This document shows, piece after piece, positions 34,411 through 46,423 of a stretch of DNA of 64,000 nt. Made by a program: the position numbers and the translations under genes. The notes beneath the pieces were generated by a model that ran no database searches, was not told the origin of the DNA, and was given only the letters and a program-made list of their open reading frames with translations. How positions within the stretch are numbered: position 1 is the first letter of the stretch; every line of letters begins with the position of its first letter. The stretch covers positions 15,789,997 through 15,853,996 of the forward strand of contig CP099843.1 of NCBI GenBank assembly GCA_030062745.1, given 5' to 3'. The stretch comes from Capitulum mitella. Lineage: Eukaryota; Arthropoda; Thecostraca; Pollicipedomorpha; Pollicipedidae.

Positions 34411-36587
34411 GTATCTCTATTTTTAAATACATTCCTGAGGCTACAAGCTCGCTTAATTCCAGCTGTATAGTAGCTGTACATTATTTCATAGGTGTACCCT
34501 GCCCTTCTTTACGCCTTTACATGCTTATCACATTTTCACTGTCAGTCTGGGAGCAGTTTGTAGTTATTGCAATGTTGCCGGCAGTGGGTAAATTATATGT
34601 AGTGGGGAAAAAAGTCATTGGAATGTTTAATAATTTAACATTTTGACATTAGTTCGAATGAATCCGACAAAGAAGCGGACTAAACGCTCTTCTTCATGCA
34701 GTAGAAAGATATTTTGTGTTATTAACAGTGAAAAGCAATATCTGCCATTTTCCCCCATTTTATGCTGGTTTTAACCGGCAAACGGCAGAGAGTGATTTCG
34801 TCCGGCCGAAATGCCAACCCTGGTCATAGACCAGACATCTGTTCCGTAGAGCATTGCCCTGAGGGATTGGGCAAGGCATTACGCGATACGCACTGGTGTA
34901 CGTGGTGGGCCGGCGCCTCAGTCGTCCATTGGGCTCAACGACAGTTTAGAGCGTGCTGGGCGCGGGCACCCGACCACATCAAATAGCCAAGGACGCCGCG
35001 AGCTGGCCGCCAGCCGACCGCTTGGGACCGCTCGACTGGCCACCGTTCGTGTCCCCAACGTCCGTCCATTGGCCTGTTTGAAATAGCCGAGGGCCAGCCA
35101 GGGAGCCGGAACCGGAGGGAGAAGACCAGGCGGACATTAGGAAAATAACGAAGTTGTCCAGTCCTCAGTCCGGAATTTAGGGAAAATTAGTCGAACTCCT
35201 CCCTTTCATCCATGAAAAAAATACTGGATTCCTCTGGGGTAGTGGACAGACTGAGATATCTCAGAACGCTAACGAAGACCTGATGGGGTAGGAATATTGA
35301 TGAATGTGGTGGTCGACGTCAAGGAAAGAATTCCTGTTGGTTGTCAGATCAGTCCAGGGAATGCTTCCGGACGAATAGATGTGTACCTATTTCTCGACGC
35401 ACGAATGCATAATTTTTGGTCCTAGTTAGTTACGAGATTGGAGTGAGAGCTGGGTTCAGTTGGATGCCTCTCGGCCCAGCCCGGCCCGGCTTTCCGGCTG
35501 TGCTTCTCTCGGCTCAGTTTGATGGCTGATCGCTCGAAGTGTTGCCGCTGACAGCCCATCATTGCATCTGTCTCGCGCACTCGCTATTATTGATAACTTT
35601 CAGAATTAACTTGGGTTGCAGAAGGACTTACGGCAGGTACAGCTTTTCACCTCTGCTTGGGTTCAGTAAATGCTTCAAACGTTCGAACTATTTGTCGGGT
35701 AATTTTCGCTTTCTTCGCGTGCCGAAGTTTTAATAGTCGCCTGCTTGTTCACCTCTTACGTTTGCACTCCTTTCCACACTGTTAGAGAAGGTAATATTTT
35801 GTGAAGCAGTTGGAAAATAAAAGTTCACTAGTTTTCTGCGCCCTTCGCGATATATCTGTTTATGACCCAGATGACCTACAAACTCCAGAACTTCGAACGG
35901 ATCGAATGTCCTTCGGTTAGGCCAGGTAGATAATCCGTCTGTGATTAGACTTACGTCATGCTTGTACCCGTTCTTGTGTGCTGTAAGGAATTCAAACGCC
36001 AATATCCAGTGCGACACTCAAGAGCTTCTTCGAGTTATGTTCGTCTTTGCAAGCATGGTAACGATGTTCTGGTGTGCATTAGCCAAAGAGCAGGCTTATA
36101 GCAGTACTTTGTTCTGATTTCAAACATATACTTATTTTTCGTTTTCAGTTCTTGTGCTATGATTTGTGTCATCTTTAAGTTGACTGCGAAAAACACCGCC
36201 TGAGGGTTAATTCAGAAGTGGCGTCACGTATAGGTATGAGTGGCGGAGGAGCCCAAAGGAAAAAGTGCACGCTGTCCGGACTTAGCTGGCGTGGGCGACA
36301 ACGATACGATCGACAGAGTACCACCAGGGGCTTACAAAACATGATCACCACATGGACGAAGGTGTGATAAGAATGTCCATGGATGAAATGGTCAGCAAAG
36401 CTGCGGAGACGAAGAAAAAGTCAATAACTTTTGGCATTTTGTACATCTCTGCCTACTTGTGATGTCCAGAGTAGCAAAACCTGCATGGAAGTGGCAGTAA
36501 ATATGATATTTCCAATCAGTATTCTGAAAGCCTCCATTACGGTCATTTCCAAACTGGTCTGTTCACACCAAAATTCAATTTCCCTGA
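34411..36587. other. No gene recognised
   Basis: GC-rich around 34800-35500 with short frames only; no recognised repeats. Confidence 0.45.
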
Positions 36588-37400
36588 ACCCTATCCCGCA
36601 TGGGGCGGAGCTTCCGAAGACCTTATCCGGTTCTGTGTAGCATTCTAGGTTTCTGTTTAGCATTTAGAACAGCTTCACGAATTTTGGTCACGTTGCCTAC
36701 CTATTCCTGGAACATATTATGCCAAGTTTTCATAATTGTGTTTTGCCCATGGGCGGAACCAGGCCGCATTTTTGGGAGGCATCTTGGACACATTTTGGCA
36801 CTGTTGGATGTGAAAGAGAAAAGGTTGCCAAAGATAGAGTTTTTAAGGTGGAACTTCAAATTTTACGTGAGTATATCTGCATGTAATTGAACATAGATAC
36901 AAAAGACTTAGCTGGCGTAGTCATTTCACGAGGTTAGGTGAAGATGAAAGGGAAAAATTAAATATATAATTTAAAAAATGTATAATTCTTTGACGCTCAC
37001 TTGTTAAGTAGAAAACCAGAACATGTAAGATTTAACGCGGTGTTTTCTGTTCGTATTCCAAGTTACAGGTCAGTATGACCTCAGGTCACGGGTGCATGGT
37101 CAAAAATGTTCGCGTATGGGTCCCGTATCACTACGGCCATAAACAATACTTAGAGGTTATAAACAAGACAAGTTAATTATTTAATTAGTTTGTTTTGAAA
37201 CATGAGACAAGCCTAAGGTCATTTTGTGAGATTTTAAGGTCATTTGAGATCATTTGAGGTCAGAGGTCTTGAACTGATCCGAGGAAATGCGGCCATGACA
37301 TTTCTCATTTTGTCATGCCCCCTAACACTGCTTGTGCCAGCATAAAGCTAATTTGATACGATACGTGCTCGTTAAGTATGAAATTACAAGTGAAGCCAAG
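36588..37400 (+). mobile_element. Family A element, copy A8 (old, right end lost)
   Basis: This is a diverged forward copy. It starts AACCCTATCCCGCATGGGG, retains AGCTTCACGAATTTTGGTCAC (about 36672), GGGCGGAACCAGGCCGC and TTTTTGGGAGGCATCTTGG (about 36750-36790), and the AGGTCA-rich block (37220-37270). Similarity stops before the right end, next to an (ACAAG)n tract. Confidence 0.65.
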
Positions 37401-37427
37401 GCAAGACAAGACAAGACAAGACAAGGC
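37398..37427 (+). repeat. (ACAAG)n short tandem repeat
   Basis: GGCAAGACAAGACAAGACAA, about five units, at the truncated end of copy A8. Confidence 0.9.
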
Positions 37428-37934
37428 ATACTAAATTTATAGAAAGGAAAGAGTAATGTGTTTTTACCCATTTTTCTGGGAGATGGTTCGAACGAATCGT
37501 TATGAGCTTTTCTATAATCCTGCGTGTTTCATAGTACGGAAATGTTCAGTGGCGGTGTCAGGAATCAAAAAGGGTTTTGTACCACGTCCATTGATCGCCA
37601 ATGTGTTAGAATATTGTTGGCAGACAGTTCTCCAGAATCAATGAAAAGGTGACCCGGAGGCCGAAAATACGTGATCAGTGGCGCATCCAGGGGCCATACA
37701 ACAGAGTGTAATTTACAATAGAATATTAGCGCTAATTGAATGAGCAGCATTATCACAGTTAGAAATGGAACTGGACTAAACGTTATCCTCATAACAAAAC
37801 AAATGGTTGAGAAAGAATATATATATATTTCGGCCGTCGGCCTTCCTCAGTACATACATTAGCCAACATTCGATTCACATCACAAAGTTGTACATTTCAA
37901 AAAGTGCCACACACTGTTCTCGGGTAGCGCTATT

Positions 37935-38700
37935 TCGAGAGACTATCAGAAAGAAATACCAAACGTTGTCGTATGGAACAGGATTTAGAAGGTCCAAGGA
38001 TCTAGAAAGTTGCCGGTCCAAAAGACCGGCAAACACACCAGCGAACTGCGTATTAAACCTATGGCGGCACCCGCCATCTTCCTATTTACATCAGCCCACC
38101 CAATAAAAATCGAAAAAGTATTCTACGCTGAGGTGTTAGGAGCGAAACGCCGTGCATCCACCGAACCAGCTGCAGCACGGGGATTGGCGAGAATCGAATG
38201 TCTCTTGAAATCAAATGGTTACCCACACGGGATGATTCAACAGAGTAAGTATCGCGTCAAAGCATGCATCAGACGATATACGCAGACATCCCATATCCAC
38301 CTACGACACAGAACCACAAATGCCACATAACACCAGTCTTTGGTTCATAGGCGACACTTTCAAGGAGTCTTCTCAGCGATAAGAACATCAAGTGTATCAC
38401 CACGCGTTGCCTGGAACAGCGGGGAAACGCTAGCTGCGCACCTGACCATCTCATTGTAGATTAATTGACCTTGACCCATCGCCCTGCCCAGCTGGGAAAG
38501 GGTCATGCAATTCCTGCATAGCGGATTTGTTGGGGAAATATTACATAAAAATTTTGTGAACCATATCACTTGCCAACGATGTAAAACAACCACGAACACA
38601 TACATCGGCGAGACGGAGCGTAGTGCTTTGGAGCGCTTTAACGAGCATATCGGAGATGCCAAGAACAAAAGAAAAAAACAGCCCATCCGGCGAACATTTC
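37935..38700 (+). pseudogene. Penelope-like element relic 1 (RT C-terminus plus GIY-YIG)
   Basis: Frame fragments follow the Penelope-like order. First comes a region matching the 'vyrKpt-HTgr-l-ftS-HP' end of the RT: KTGKHTSELRI then FTSAHPIKIEKVFYAEVL (about 38020-38130). Next is ARGLARIECLLKSNGYP (about 38170-38225), then RVAWNSGETLAAHL (about 38405), and finally a GIY-YIG endonuclease start with HITCQRC and TYIGETERSALERFNEH (about 38565-38650). Frameshifts separate the parts. The GIY-YIG frame runs straight into a (TA)n array at 38713. A TTTCGG...CCTTCCTCAG motif at 37829-37850 lies just upstream. Confidence 0.75.
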
Positions 38701-38703
38701 GCT

Positions 38704-38763
<60 letters not shown>

Positions 38764-38770
38764 ATATACA
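38700..38770. repeat. (TA)n/(CATA)n microsatellite
   Basis: About 40 bp of AT flanked by CATACATACATA and TGTATGTATGTA; abuts Penelope-like relic 1. Confidence 0.97.
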
Positions 38771-39410
38771 TTCACATTTTTCTTCATCTTTTCTGGTATT
38801 ATGAGCATTAGGTTGTTTGCATTTTGATTTTCAACTCTTATGAACATTGTACACTTTTTGTACTTTTATGAATTTGTGCTGCCGGATAGGACCCGAAATG
38901 AACCACTCTGACCCTTTTCTATACTTTGGAGCGCAAAAAATATGAATTAATCTACAATGGCAGTGCCAGGAACGAAGAATAGGGGACGTCAGCCTTGATT
39001 TGTAATGCATGCGGAAGTGTCTGTATGGGTGTGTATATTGTCCGCGTACGCCGTAGGTCAGTCTTAAATTTTGTTGACACGACGTTATGCATTACAGCAC
39101 ACATCAGTGGCTTAGCCAGGAAACCCGCGTGAGGGACAGCGTTTGTTATCATCTTGCCTGGATGTTTTTGCGTGTTTGATGGACCCAAAACGTGCTGAAA
39201 ACTGGGACTGTGACCCAGTTGGTTTTTGCAGAAACAAAAACTACCATTGGCGGTGCCAGGAATCTGATTTAGAGGGTAAAATGTTATTTCTTGCGCGATC
39301 GACATTCTTGCTTGCAGTGCTAAGAACGGTACCATGGTGTTTGGCACGATATATGGTCCCTAGTTATGGTTCCCTGAATCCGCCCCAGGGAATTTGCACC
39401 ATTGGTTATG

Positions 39411-39412
<2 letters not shown>

Positions 39413-39462
<50 letters not shown>
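39413..39462. repeat. (AT)n microsatellite
   Basis: About 48 bp of pure AT with no recognised element next to it. Confidence 0.97.
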
Positions 39463-39464
<2 letters not shown>

Positions 39465-42129
39465 ATTGTAAAGTCGCAAACTAGTCCAAAGACGTCCGTG
39501 ACGCATTTGACAGTTGGCATAGCAGGTATGCATAGACACTAGACATACTTGACGCATTCATTACGCATTGCAGACATCAAAAACGCATTATACGGAGGTT
39601 AGGCTGGTGACATGGTATATTGTGTTCCCATTTTTGGCCCTGCTGACAAAATGCTGTCTTTCTGTCTCAGAATGACAAACAAGATGAATGAATCGTAACA
39701 AATGTTATTATATCCGTCTGTGATCTGTCAGTATAGGTCGGCTGCTTTGCCGAAAGCAATATCTTCATTACTTACTTTTACTCCCCTGGATCCGCCGCTG
39801 CGTACATGAAATGTAACAAATACGTCATGAGGCATGAAATGAATGGATGCTCTGCGAAAAAGACGGTGGTCAGATTCTCATAGCATCGAATAGAGCACGT
39901 CGAATGCTCTGCATCGCAGTGACGAAAAACGACTGAGCATGTTTTCCAAAAACTCGTCGTAGAACTGCCTCGGGCAATGTTAGAAACTTAGTTTTTTCCA
40001 GTAAACAAAAAAGAATGTTAGAAAAAGTCACCAAGTTTGATAACCTTGCCTCAAACTGTTAGGAAATGATAGGCGAAAACCTCAAAGGGAATTTATCAAG
40101 TCACCCCAGCGCGGTAAAGGTTAATTGGAGCAACATGGGTCAAAATTAGGAATGAAATATTTTTAAATTAAATTAAATTAAATTTTAATTTTAATTTTGA
40201 ATTAAATTAAAAATCAAAATAAAAAATCAAATTTCACCGTTAATGCGTGACTGCGTGTCAGGGCCAGGACTCATAACCCAGTGGTCATTCTGTTCCTCGT
40301 AAAAATTCGCCCGTTCTTACATCGGTTAGGAAATACAACCCACTTGAGTTGACTCATTATTGGACAATGGACAAAGACCATTGGCCCATAGCAGGGAATG
40401 GCAATTGAGGTCAGAGAGATTCATTTACAAGTGCAGACGCATATCATCCCCATGATAGTAAAAACATCGGAGCATGGTTGAATTCAGCACGCAAGAAAGC
40501 TCACTTTAGTTACCTGAATCTATTAGAAATCTCACTCTGTATCGCCGTTCGCGCAATCGTTCGTTTCCATCACCAACACGTTGGAAGGCGGATTTTGTGC
40601 GTTATAAGCAAGCATCCAGGCGGGTGAGAAAATGCGTTACGAAAACCATGCAATGTGATCCATCAGTCCCCAGACGGGTTTGGCGTTGTACCCCTAGCGA
40701 GTAATGAGACTCAGAACCTCATACCATTCTAATCATATCAATCATAAGTCTGCAAGTATCCACAGCGGTCTATGAGTAAACCTGTGTCAGGATTCTAGAT
40801 TAATCCTTTCAGGGATTGTAATCCTGAGCCTGGAAGCACCCTCAGGGGTTTACGAGTGCACCGGTCAAATAGAGTTCTAGGTTTGTCTTTTCAATGTACC
40901 TTTTCCCTTCGTGATTATCCAGCCGTTGTGGATCGTGCAGTTTTAGGAACCCTCATTGCAGCACCGGTGGACTACAGCGCAGTAGTTCAGAGCTGCTGAC
41001 CGTACACGACAATCGTATTCGATTGCCAAGAAATGGAGCAGTGTGGAACTGCCGCCCCGATGGCTGGAGCCAATCCAGATGGTTCATAAATATGCATCAC
41101 TAAGACGGGTGCGAGGTACTTCGGCGCTGGATACGCCCGCGGGCCAGCTGGCAACTAGTCATTAAAGGGTCATTCTGACTACATCACGGTCACATTGCAC
41201 TCTTGGCGGCATCTTGAACTTCGCCCCAGTCAGCTGTTGCCTGAATTTGCTGGGTGGATTGAAGGGGTGTGAGTCTATGCAGCAAACTATGGTTAGCACG
41301 CGCTTCGTGCATCCCTATCATCTCTCCGGCAACCATTGGGATCAGACGAAAAAGGGATCCTTGCAGTAGGAATGGTATTTCTAGTCAAGATGTCCTCGGG
41401 AAATGCATCATAAAAGACATGGACTATGTTACTAATTCAATATTCCCCAGTTAATGGTGACAGTTACTTCAGAAACAAAAATACTTAAATACCTGCAGAC
41501 TTGGAGAGGGTAGTCTTGGGATTGTGGCTTGTGTTTTTACGTTGCTGATGCTCTTAAGCACATTACGTCACATTCCATTTGATTTTGCTTTCAAAATTCG
41601 CATTTCGCGATTGGGCGTGATGACCACCCTGCCGGACGCTAGTACATTTGTGCCATGAGCGGAACTGTTTACAAGCTTGTGGTGTTTTTAACTATCGCCG
41701 CCGAATGTGGCGTAAAAATTACGCATACGCAACTTACATCAAGATATACCGTGAACGATCTATTCAGAATGCGGCTGCCTTTGCCTTAGTGTCGGAAAAT
41801 GGGGGCTCGGATAACAAATTCTGCATGTTTTTAACTGTATACATGAACACCAGCTACCGAGGTCGTTCCATTGAGTCATTTTAACAGCGACAGTGGAGCA
41901 AAAAGCCGAACAAACAAATGCGTCGCATGGCGGAATTAAGAAGTACATGGAAAAAAGAGATAGATATGTGTGTTGAAGAAACCTTGAACCACTTTGAAAA
42001 GGACGATTATTGGCGAAAATCTTTAGTGAGGGTCCGAACTGAAAACAAATAGGAGAAAAGAGTGAGTTGAAGAGACACAGAAAGACAAGGTTAGCATGAT
42101 AACGGGCCCTGTTTTTTTGGAAAATGCCC
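39463..42129. other. No gene recognised
   Basis: Only the AAATT tract at 40160-40236 stands out. Confidence 0.45.
40160..40236. repeat. (AAATT)n/(AATTT)n self-complementary tract
   Basis: AAATTAAATTAAATTAAATT followed by its inverse TTAATTTTAATTTT, then AATTAAATTAAAA; could fold on itself. Confidence 0.85.
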
Positions 42130-42560
42130 CCACTTTGAGCACGCGCCGCATCTGCCCCGTTTGGCGCACGAGGTCGACCCTATGGAAAAATATGCAGTCG
42201 ATGCCTTTTGCAGTGAGGCTACAGAGTTGCCGAGGCGTCGTAATTAACGGTTGAATTTAGACATGCCCCATTTCGTAAAGCTTGCAAAACGGCCCTTTTT
42301 AGTGTTCCCGTGGCTAGTACGCGCCACGTGCCGGTCGCTCTGCGCCGTGGGTTACATGCTACTGTTCTCCAACCGATTTTCTGTCGAACGGACCAGGTTT
42401 CGTCTCCGTACGACTCACGGTTAGTGACATTAGGCGCCGGTAAGGGTGGCATGTCGGCGGTTGCCGAGCGTCTCGGGGTCGTTAAAAATTTAGCGACATG
42501 GCGTTCTGCATGGGCTCATGTGGCGTCGCATGGCCAGGACGGCACATGCGACATCTTTTC
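42130..42560 (+). repeat. Family E repeat, copy E1
   Basis: Shares with 44010-44420 the words GCACACGAGGTCGACCC, GACGGTTGAATTTAG, TTTCGTAAAGCTTGCAAAACG and a CACGTGCC block, in the same order. A 196-codon frame (42518-43108) starts near its end, but it shows no recognisable domain. Confidence 0.6.
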
Positions 42561-43249
42561 GGCACATCTGCTTAGTGTTTAGCAGCATCGGAACGGCAAA
42601 AAAAACGGGCTGTCCTTCGGTAGCAGTTTTTTCAGTAGCAGTTTTAGGGCCACTGTACGGGGAACAAACGGCGTCGATTTTTTGCAAAAGAAATCGTCAA
42701 TGTAGTCTCGCTAAAATTTTCACAGTAGCTCGTCACCAGCGTCTAACAATCGCGCTTCCTGTCAGTCACGTTCGTCAGGCGGCTAATGGTGGCGCAAAAT
42801 TACATACGTACAATAGTCGAAAGCAGTTTGACAACATGTACTCTCGTAGGCATTTCCAAATAGCCCTTACAGTTGCGGACGTCAACGATCAAACAGAACA
42901 CAATGACACAGAAATTGCGTACATTCCCCAAGCGCCATTTTCAGCGTGCTGTGCCATGTTGTACATGGAGGACTGTGTGTGGTGTCCGGGTCCGTACGTT
43001 CTGAACCGTCCTCCGATTGGCTGCCAGCCGCCTGCAGCGCCTCGGGGCGAAAGCATCCTGACCTTGACCGCGGCCGGGGAGTTGTGCAGACGTTTTTCTG
43101 GGACTTGACAAATGGTCTCAGTACCATCTTCAATTAGGCACAGCTGTATTTGAATTATTTTGATCCAGCTTGACAATGGAAAAACAGATCTTTCTTTGAA
43201 TAGTCATTTTTCCCAGGATAAACTCACGTGCGGTGGGTTTGTTATAGTT

Positions 43250-43520
43250 GCCGGGTTAGTTTATACGTAGCCTTAAGCCATCTTAAGCCTCCCAAACGGC
43301 CATTTTAAGTGTGTCGGTGGCCGGCACTCGACACGTGTTGGTGCCAGCGCACATTTTCTCACATGATACGACTGACCTTACGATTTTGTGTCGAATGAGC
43401 CCGGTATCGTCTTGGTGTGACCATCGTTGGCCCGATTAGGAAGGTATGATGGGTCCGCCTGTGCCCGTCATTGTCGGTTTTGGTGCAATTCTGACTACCT
43501 GTGGCTAAAGGAGCCACTAC
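43250..43520 (+). repeat. Family E repeat, copy E2 (partial)
   Basis: Contains the core CAAACGGCCATTTTAAGTGTG, the CACGTGTTGGTGCC block, a TTTTGTGTCGAATGAGCCCGG segment and GTCGGTTTTGGTGCAATTCT, collinear with E1 and E3 but missing the upstream part. Confidence 0.5.
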
Positions 43521-44009
43521 CTAGATGCCCAGTGACATTGATTTCGAAACGTTTGAAATACCGAAATTCGACCCCGCCTCAAACACAGCACGATACAATC
43601 ATTTCATTTTACTTCGTCATGACAGCTGTTCCGTTCATAGAAGAGTGACAGCAAAAGTCGCGCAGCCATCCGGTTTCGAACTAGTGCTATCCGTGTAAAA
43701 CCGCGCGCTCGGACGCACTGCGCCACTTTTTCGCGGCGTTCGCATCGATGATTTTGACACTCCAGAATGGGGAAGGCTTGTGCCGCTGGCTGCTCTGTCT
43801 GTGCAAGAGAAAAACGGCCGAAGCCACGTTGTGCAGCCGTGCACGTTTGGTGCGATAGCTCAGTCTTTTCGGATGCGAGATTAGGGAATGGTGCTGTCGC
43901 AACGGCACAACAGTGGGCTATCGGCTGGCATGAATTTCAGCCGGAAAATGAGCTTGCATGCCCTTCACATAGCATTGTAAAGACAATCGACGGGAAAATT
44001 TCCAAGATT

Positions 44010-44420
44010 TTGCACTTGAGTACGTGCCATGGCTATCCCGTCCGGCACACGAGGTCGACCCCACGGAATGATTTGAGGTCGGTACCGCGGGGCATAGTGC
44101 GGCAAAGTCACCGCATTGCTACGGTGGACGGTTGAATTTAGCCGTACCCTGTTTCGCAAAAGCTGCAAAACGACTATTTTCCGCGTTTCCGCGGCCGTGC
44201 CATGTGACGTTGTGGCGTGACACACGATGATTACGATTACACACGACGTGCCACACGATGCGATTCCCCATTCGATTCTACGTCGAACGCACCCGGTTTC
44301 GTGTCTGTTCGACCCGCCGTTGGCGAGATAAAAAGCCGGGAAGCGAACCGTTGCGGCCGGCGTCGGCGTTTGACCTGTTTTGCCGGAAACTCGTGCAAAC
44401 CCTATGGGGCATTCCCGCAC
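44010..44420 (+). repeat. Family E repeat, copy E3
   Basis: Third direct copy, with GCACACGAGGTCGACCCC (44046), GGACGGTTGAATTTAGCC, TTTCGCAAAAGCTGCAAAACG, then CTACGTCGAACGCACCCGG and GTGTCTGTTCGACCCGCCG. Confidence 0.6.
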
Positions 44421-44595
44421 GTGCCACGTGGCGTCCGGTGCCGGCCGAAACGTGAAAGTCTAGCATAATGCATTGTGCCACCGAACCTCGGACGTGGCCA
44501 AGTTCCAGCCACCTGCGACCCATGGCTTCCGCACACGAGCCCGCCAAAACCGAACTCCGACGGTCGCAGCGGACGTTTTGCTTCCTAATACATGG

Positions 44596-44597
<2 letters not shown>

Positions 44598-44643
<46 letters not shown>
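44598..44643. repeat. (AT)n microsatellite
   Basis: About 44 bp of pure AT immediately 5' of Penelope-like relic 2. Confidence 0.97.
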
Positions 44644-44645
<2 letters not shown>

Positions 44646-44649
44646 AATC

Positions 44650-45470
44650 TATAAACATGGAACTGCATCTCGACATCAAGGTTACGACAGAAGGAGAGAC
44701 CGAACGAGAGGATGCTCACGAATCGCTTCCGTTTTTAGATATTGGCATCAGCCGTCACCTGGATCAGAAATACACCACTGAGCTATACATGAAACAAACC
44801 TAGTCCGGAATTATCCTTCCCTACGACTCGGCCCACCCATAGAAAACGAAGGAGAATACTCCCAAAACGAACTGCGTAAAACTATCCATATATCTTCAGG
44901 TAGTTCGGGAGCCGACCGCGCCATCCTGAAAATAAGAGTTTTTCAACAAAACGGATACCTTAGGAGACTGATCACCGATCTCCAGTCCAAAAGGAAGGAA
45001 GATCATTCCATCTTGACGCAGCCGTTTTTTGGATGATGACCACTGCCGGCGGGCTGAAAGACTTGTCCGATCGAGCGGCTGTGCCTGCAGGGTATCGTGG
45101 ACTAGTAAGAAGACCGTGAGAAAACAACTGACTACAGGTGACAACAGAAGCCGTTCCCTTCCCAGGTCATACATCGTGGCAGATGTATGACCTGGGTAGC
45201 TGGCCTGAGGGATAAAAGTGGAGCTGATAATGCGGTTTACCAGATTACCTGCACTCTATGCAGCGCTATCTACGTTGGTGAATGCATCAGACCAATCAGG
45301 GACCGCTTCATGGAACAGTGGAGAGCGGCTTCCAGGAGAGGCAGGAATCCTGTTGAGATACATTTTCATATACGTCATCCACCGGACGTCCTGCCGGAAA
45401 CGCCTGTGATCTGTAAGATTGGCAAAAATGTTGCGATTGCGTCAGCACGAAGCTAACCGAGACGCTCTTA
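44650..45470 (+). pseudogene. Penelope-like element relic 2 (RT C-terminus plus GIY-YIG)
   Basis: It starts right after an (AT)n array. The frame fragment LPFLDIGISRHLDQKYTTEL (about 44725) is the conserved end of Penelope-like reverse transcriptase, followed by a degraded 'SAHP' block near 44825. The region then carries AVYQITCTLC and IYVGECIRPIRDRFMEQW (about 45235-45325), a GIY-YIG nuclease with its usual Cys pair. The GIY-YIG part is an 89-codon open frame ending at 45456, but the RT part has stops. It is independent of relic 1 and clearly diverged from it. Confidence 0.72.
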
Positions 45471-45984
45471 ATTCGCGAACTACTCCCAGACATAAACAAC
45501 CACGTGACTAGCTGGGACATACTCCCATAAGAACAGGACGGAAGCATTTGACCTTTGGTGCTACCTATTTACTCAGAAAATCTACGACCTGAACGAACGT
45601 GTCAGTACACTATTTTTTTCGCTTCAGCTCTGCACTCGTTCTCCCTTTCTGGTGTTGTGCTTTTGTACCTGGCACGGGCCTGGTTGCCGAAATATATTGT
45701 TAACATTTGTCATTAGATTTTCCTGGCCACTTTAGTAATTTTTGAGACTAAGCATCTGTTCTTGGTATTACTTCTTAAAATTTGACAAAGTTTCGGTTGG
45801 TGTCATTCTCATTTCTGTAGATCTCTTAGCTCTTGAGACAGTGGTGCGGGTTGCTCCCCCCCCCCCCCGTAAGCGATAGGCGATTCTGATACCCGGGTTG
45901 TTCACGGGTTAAGAATGGCTTGGCTTGAGGTTTCGCTTGTCAGACTGACCGTGTTGTCATAAAGTTTTTTTTGTTTTGTTTTGT

Positions 45985-46423
45985 GTTAAATTTGATACCT
46001 GTTTTGTTCCCGAGGTGATGCAACCCGTTTTGTTTCAGAAGTGACGTACCCCTCATTTTCCACAGGTGGCGTATTGTTTCAGAGTTTGTGTCTCCCTTGT
46101 TTTGTTTTAGAAGCGGCATACACTTGTCTTATTTCAAAGGTGGCGTAACATTATGTTTTTTCAGAGGTAGCTTATCTTTGCGCTGTTTCAGAGCCGGCGT
46201 GTCCCCGTGACTCCTTGTTCCAGAGGTAATGTGTCCCTTTTTTTCAGAGCCGGTTTAACTCTGTCTTGTTTCAAACATGTATTTCTCGTTTCAGAGGAGA
46301 GTCTTGTCTTGTTTCATAGGTGGTGTATTGTTGTCCTGTTATGGAGGCGATGCGCTCTGTCTTGTTTCAGAGGTGGTGTGTCCTTGTCCTGTTACAGAGG
46401 CGACACACTGTGCCGTGTTTCAG
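45985..46423 (+). repeat. Tandem array of about 16 splice-acceptor-like units upstream of Furry exon (b)
   Basis: Degenerate units of about 25-30 bp with the core TTGTTTCAG|AGGTGGCGTA repeat up to the exon. Clear members end at or near TTTCAGAAGTG (46036), CCACAGGTGG (46060), TTTCAGAG (46078), TTTTAGAAGCGG (46105), TTTCAGAGGTAGC (46160), TTTCAGAGCC (46186), TTCCAGAGG (46221), TTTCAGAGCC (46243), TTTCAGAGGAG (46290), TTTCAGAGGTGG (46366) and TTACAGAGGCG (46392). The true acceptor and exon start, TTTCAG|AGGTGACTTA, is the last unit. Confidence 0.85.

Larger units (their letters stand above)
29352..46423 (+). other. fry: Furry intron between exons (a) and (b)
   Basis: The intron is inferred from the matching phases of exons (a) and (b) and from GTGGGT...TTTCAG boundaries. 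It holds family A copies A4, A5 and A8, two Penelope-like relics, the family E cluster, a polypurine tract, three (AT)n arrays and the acceptor-like array at its 3' end. No host coding sequence was recognised inside it. Confidence 0.75.
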
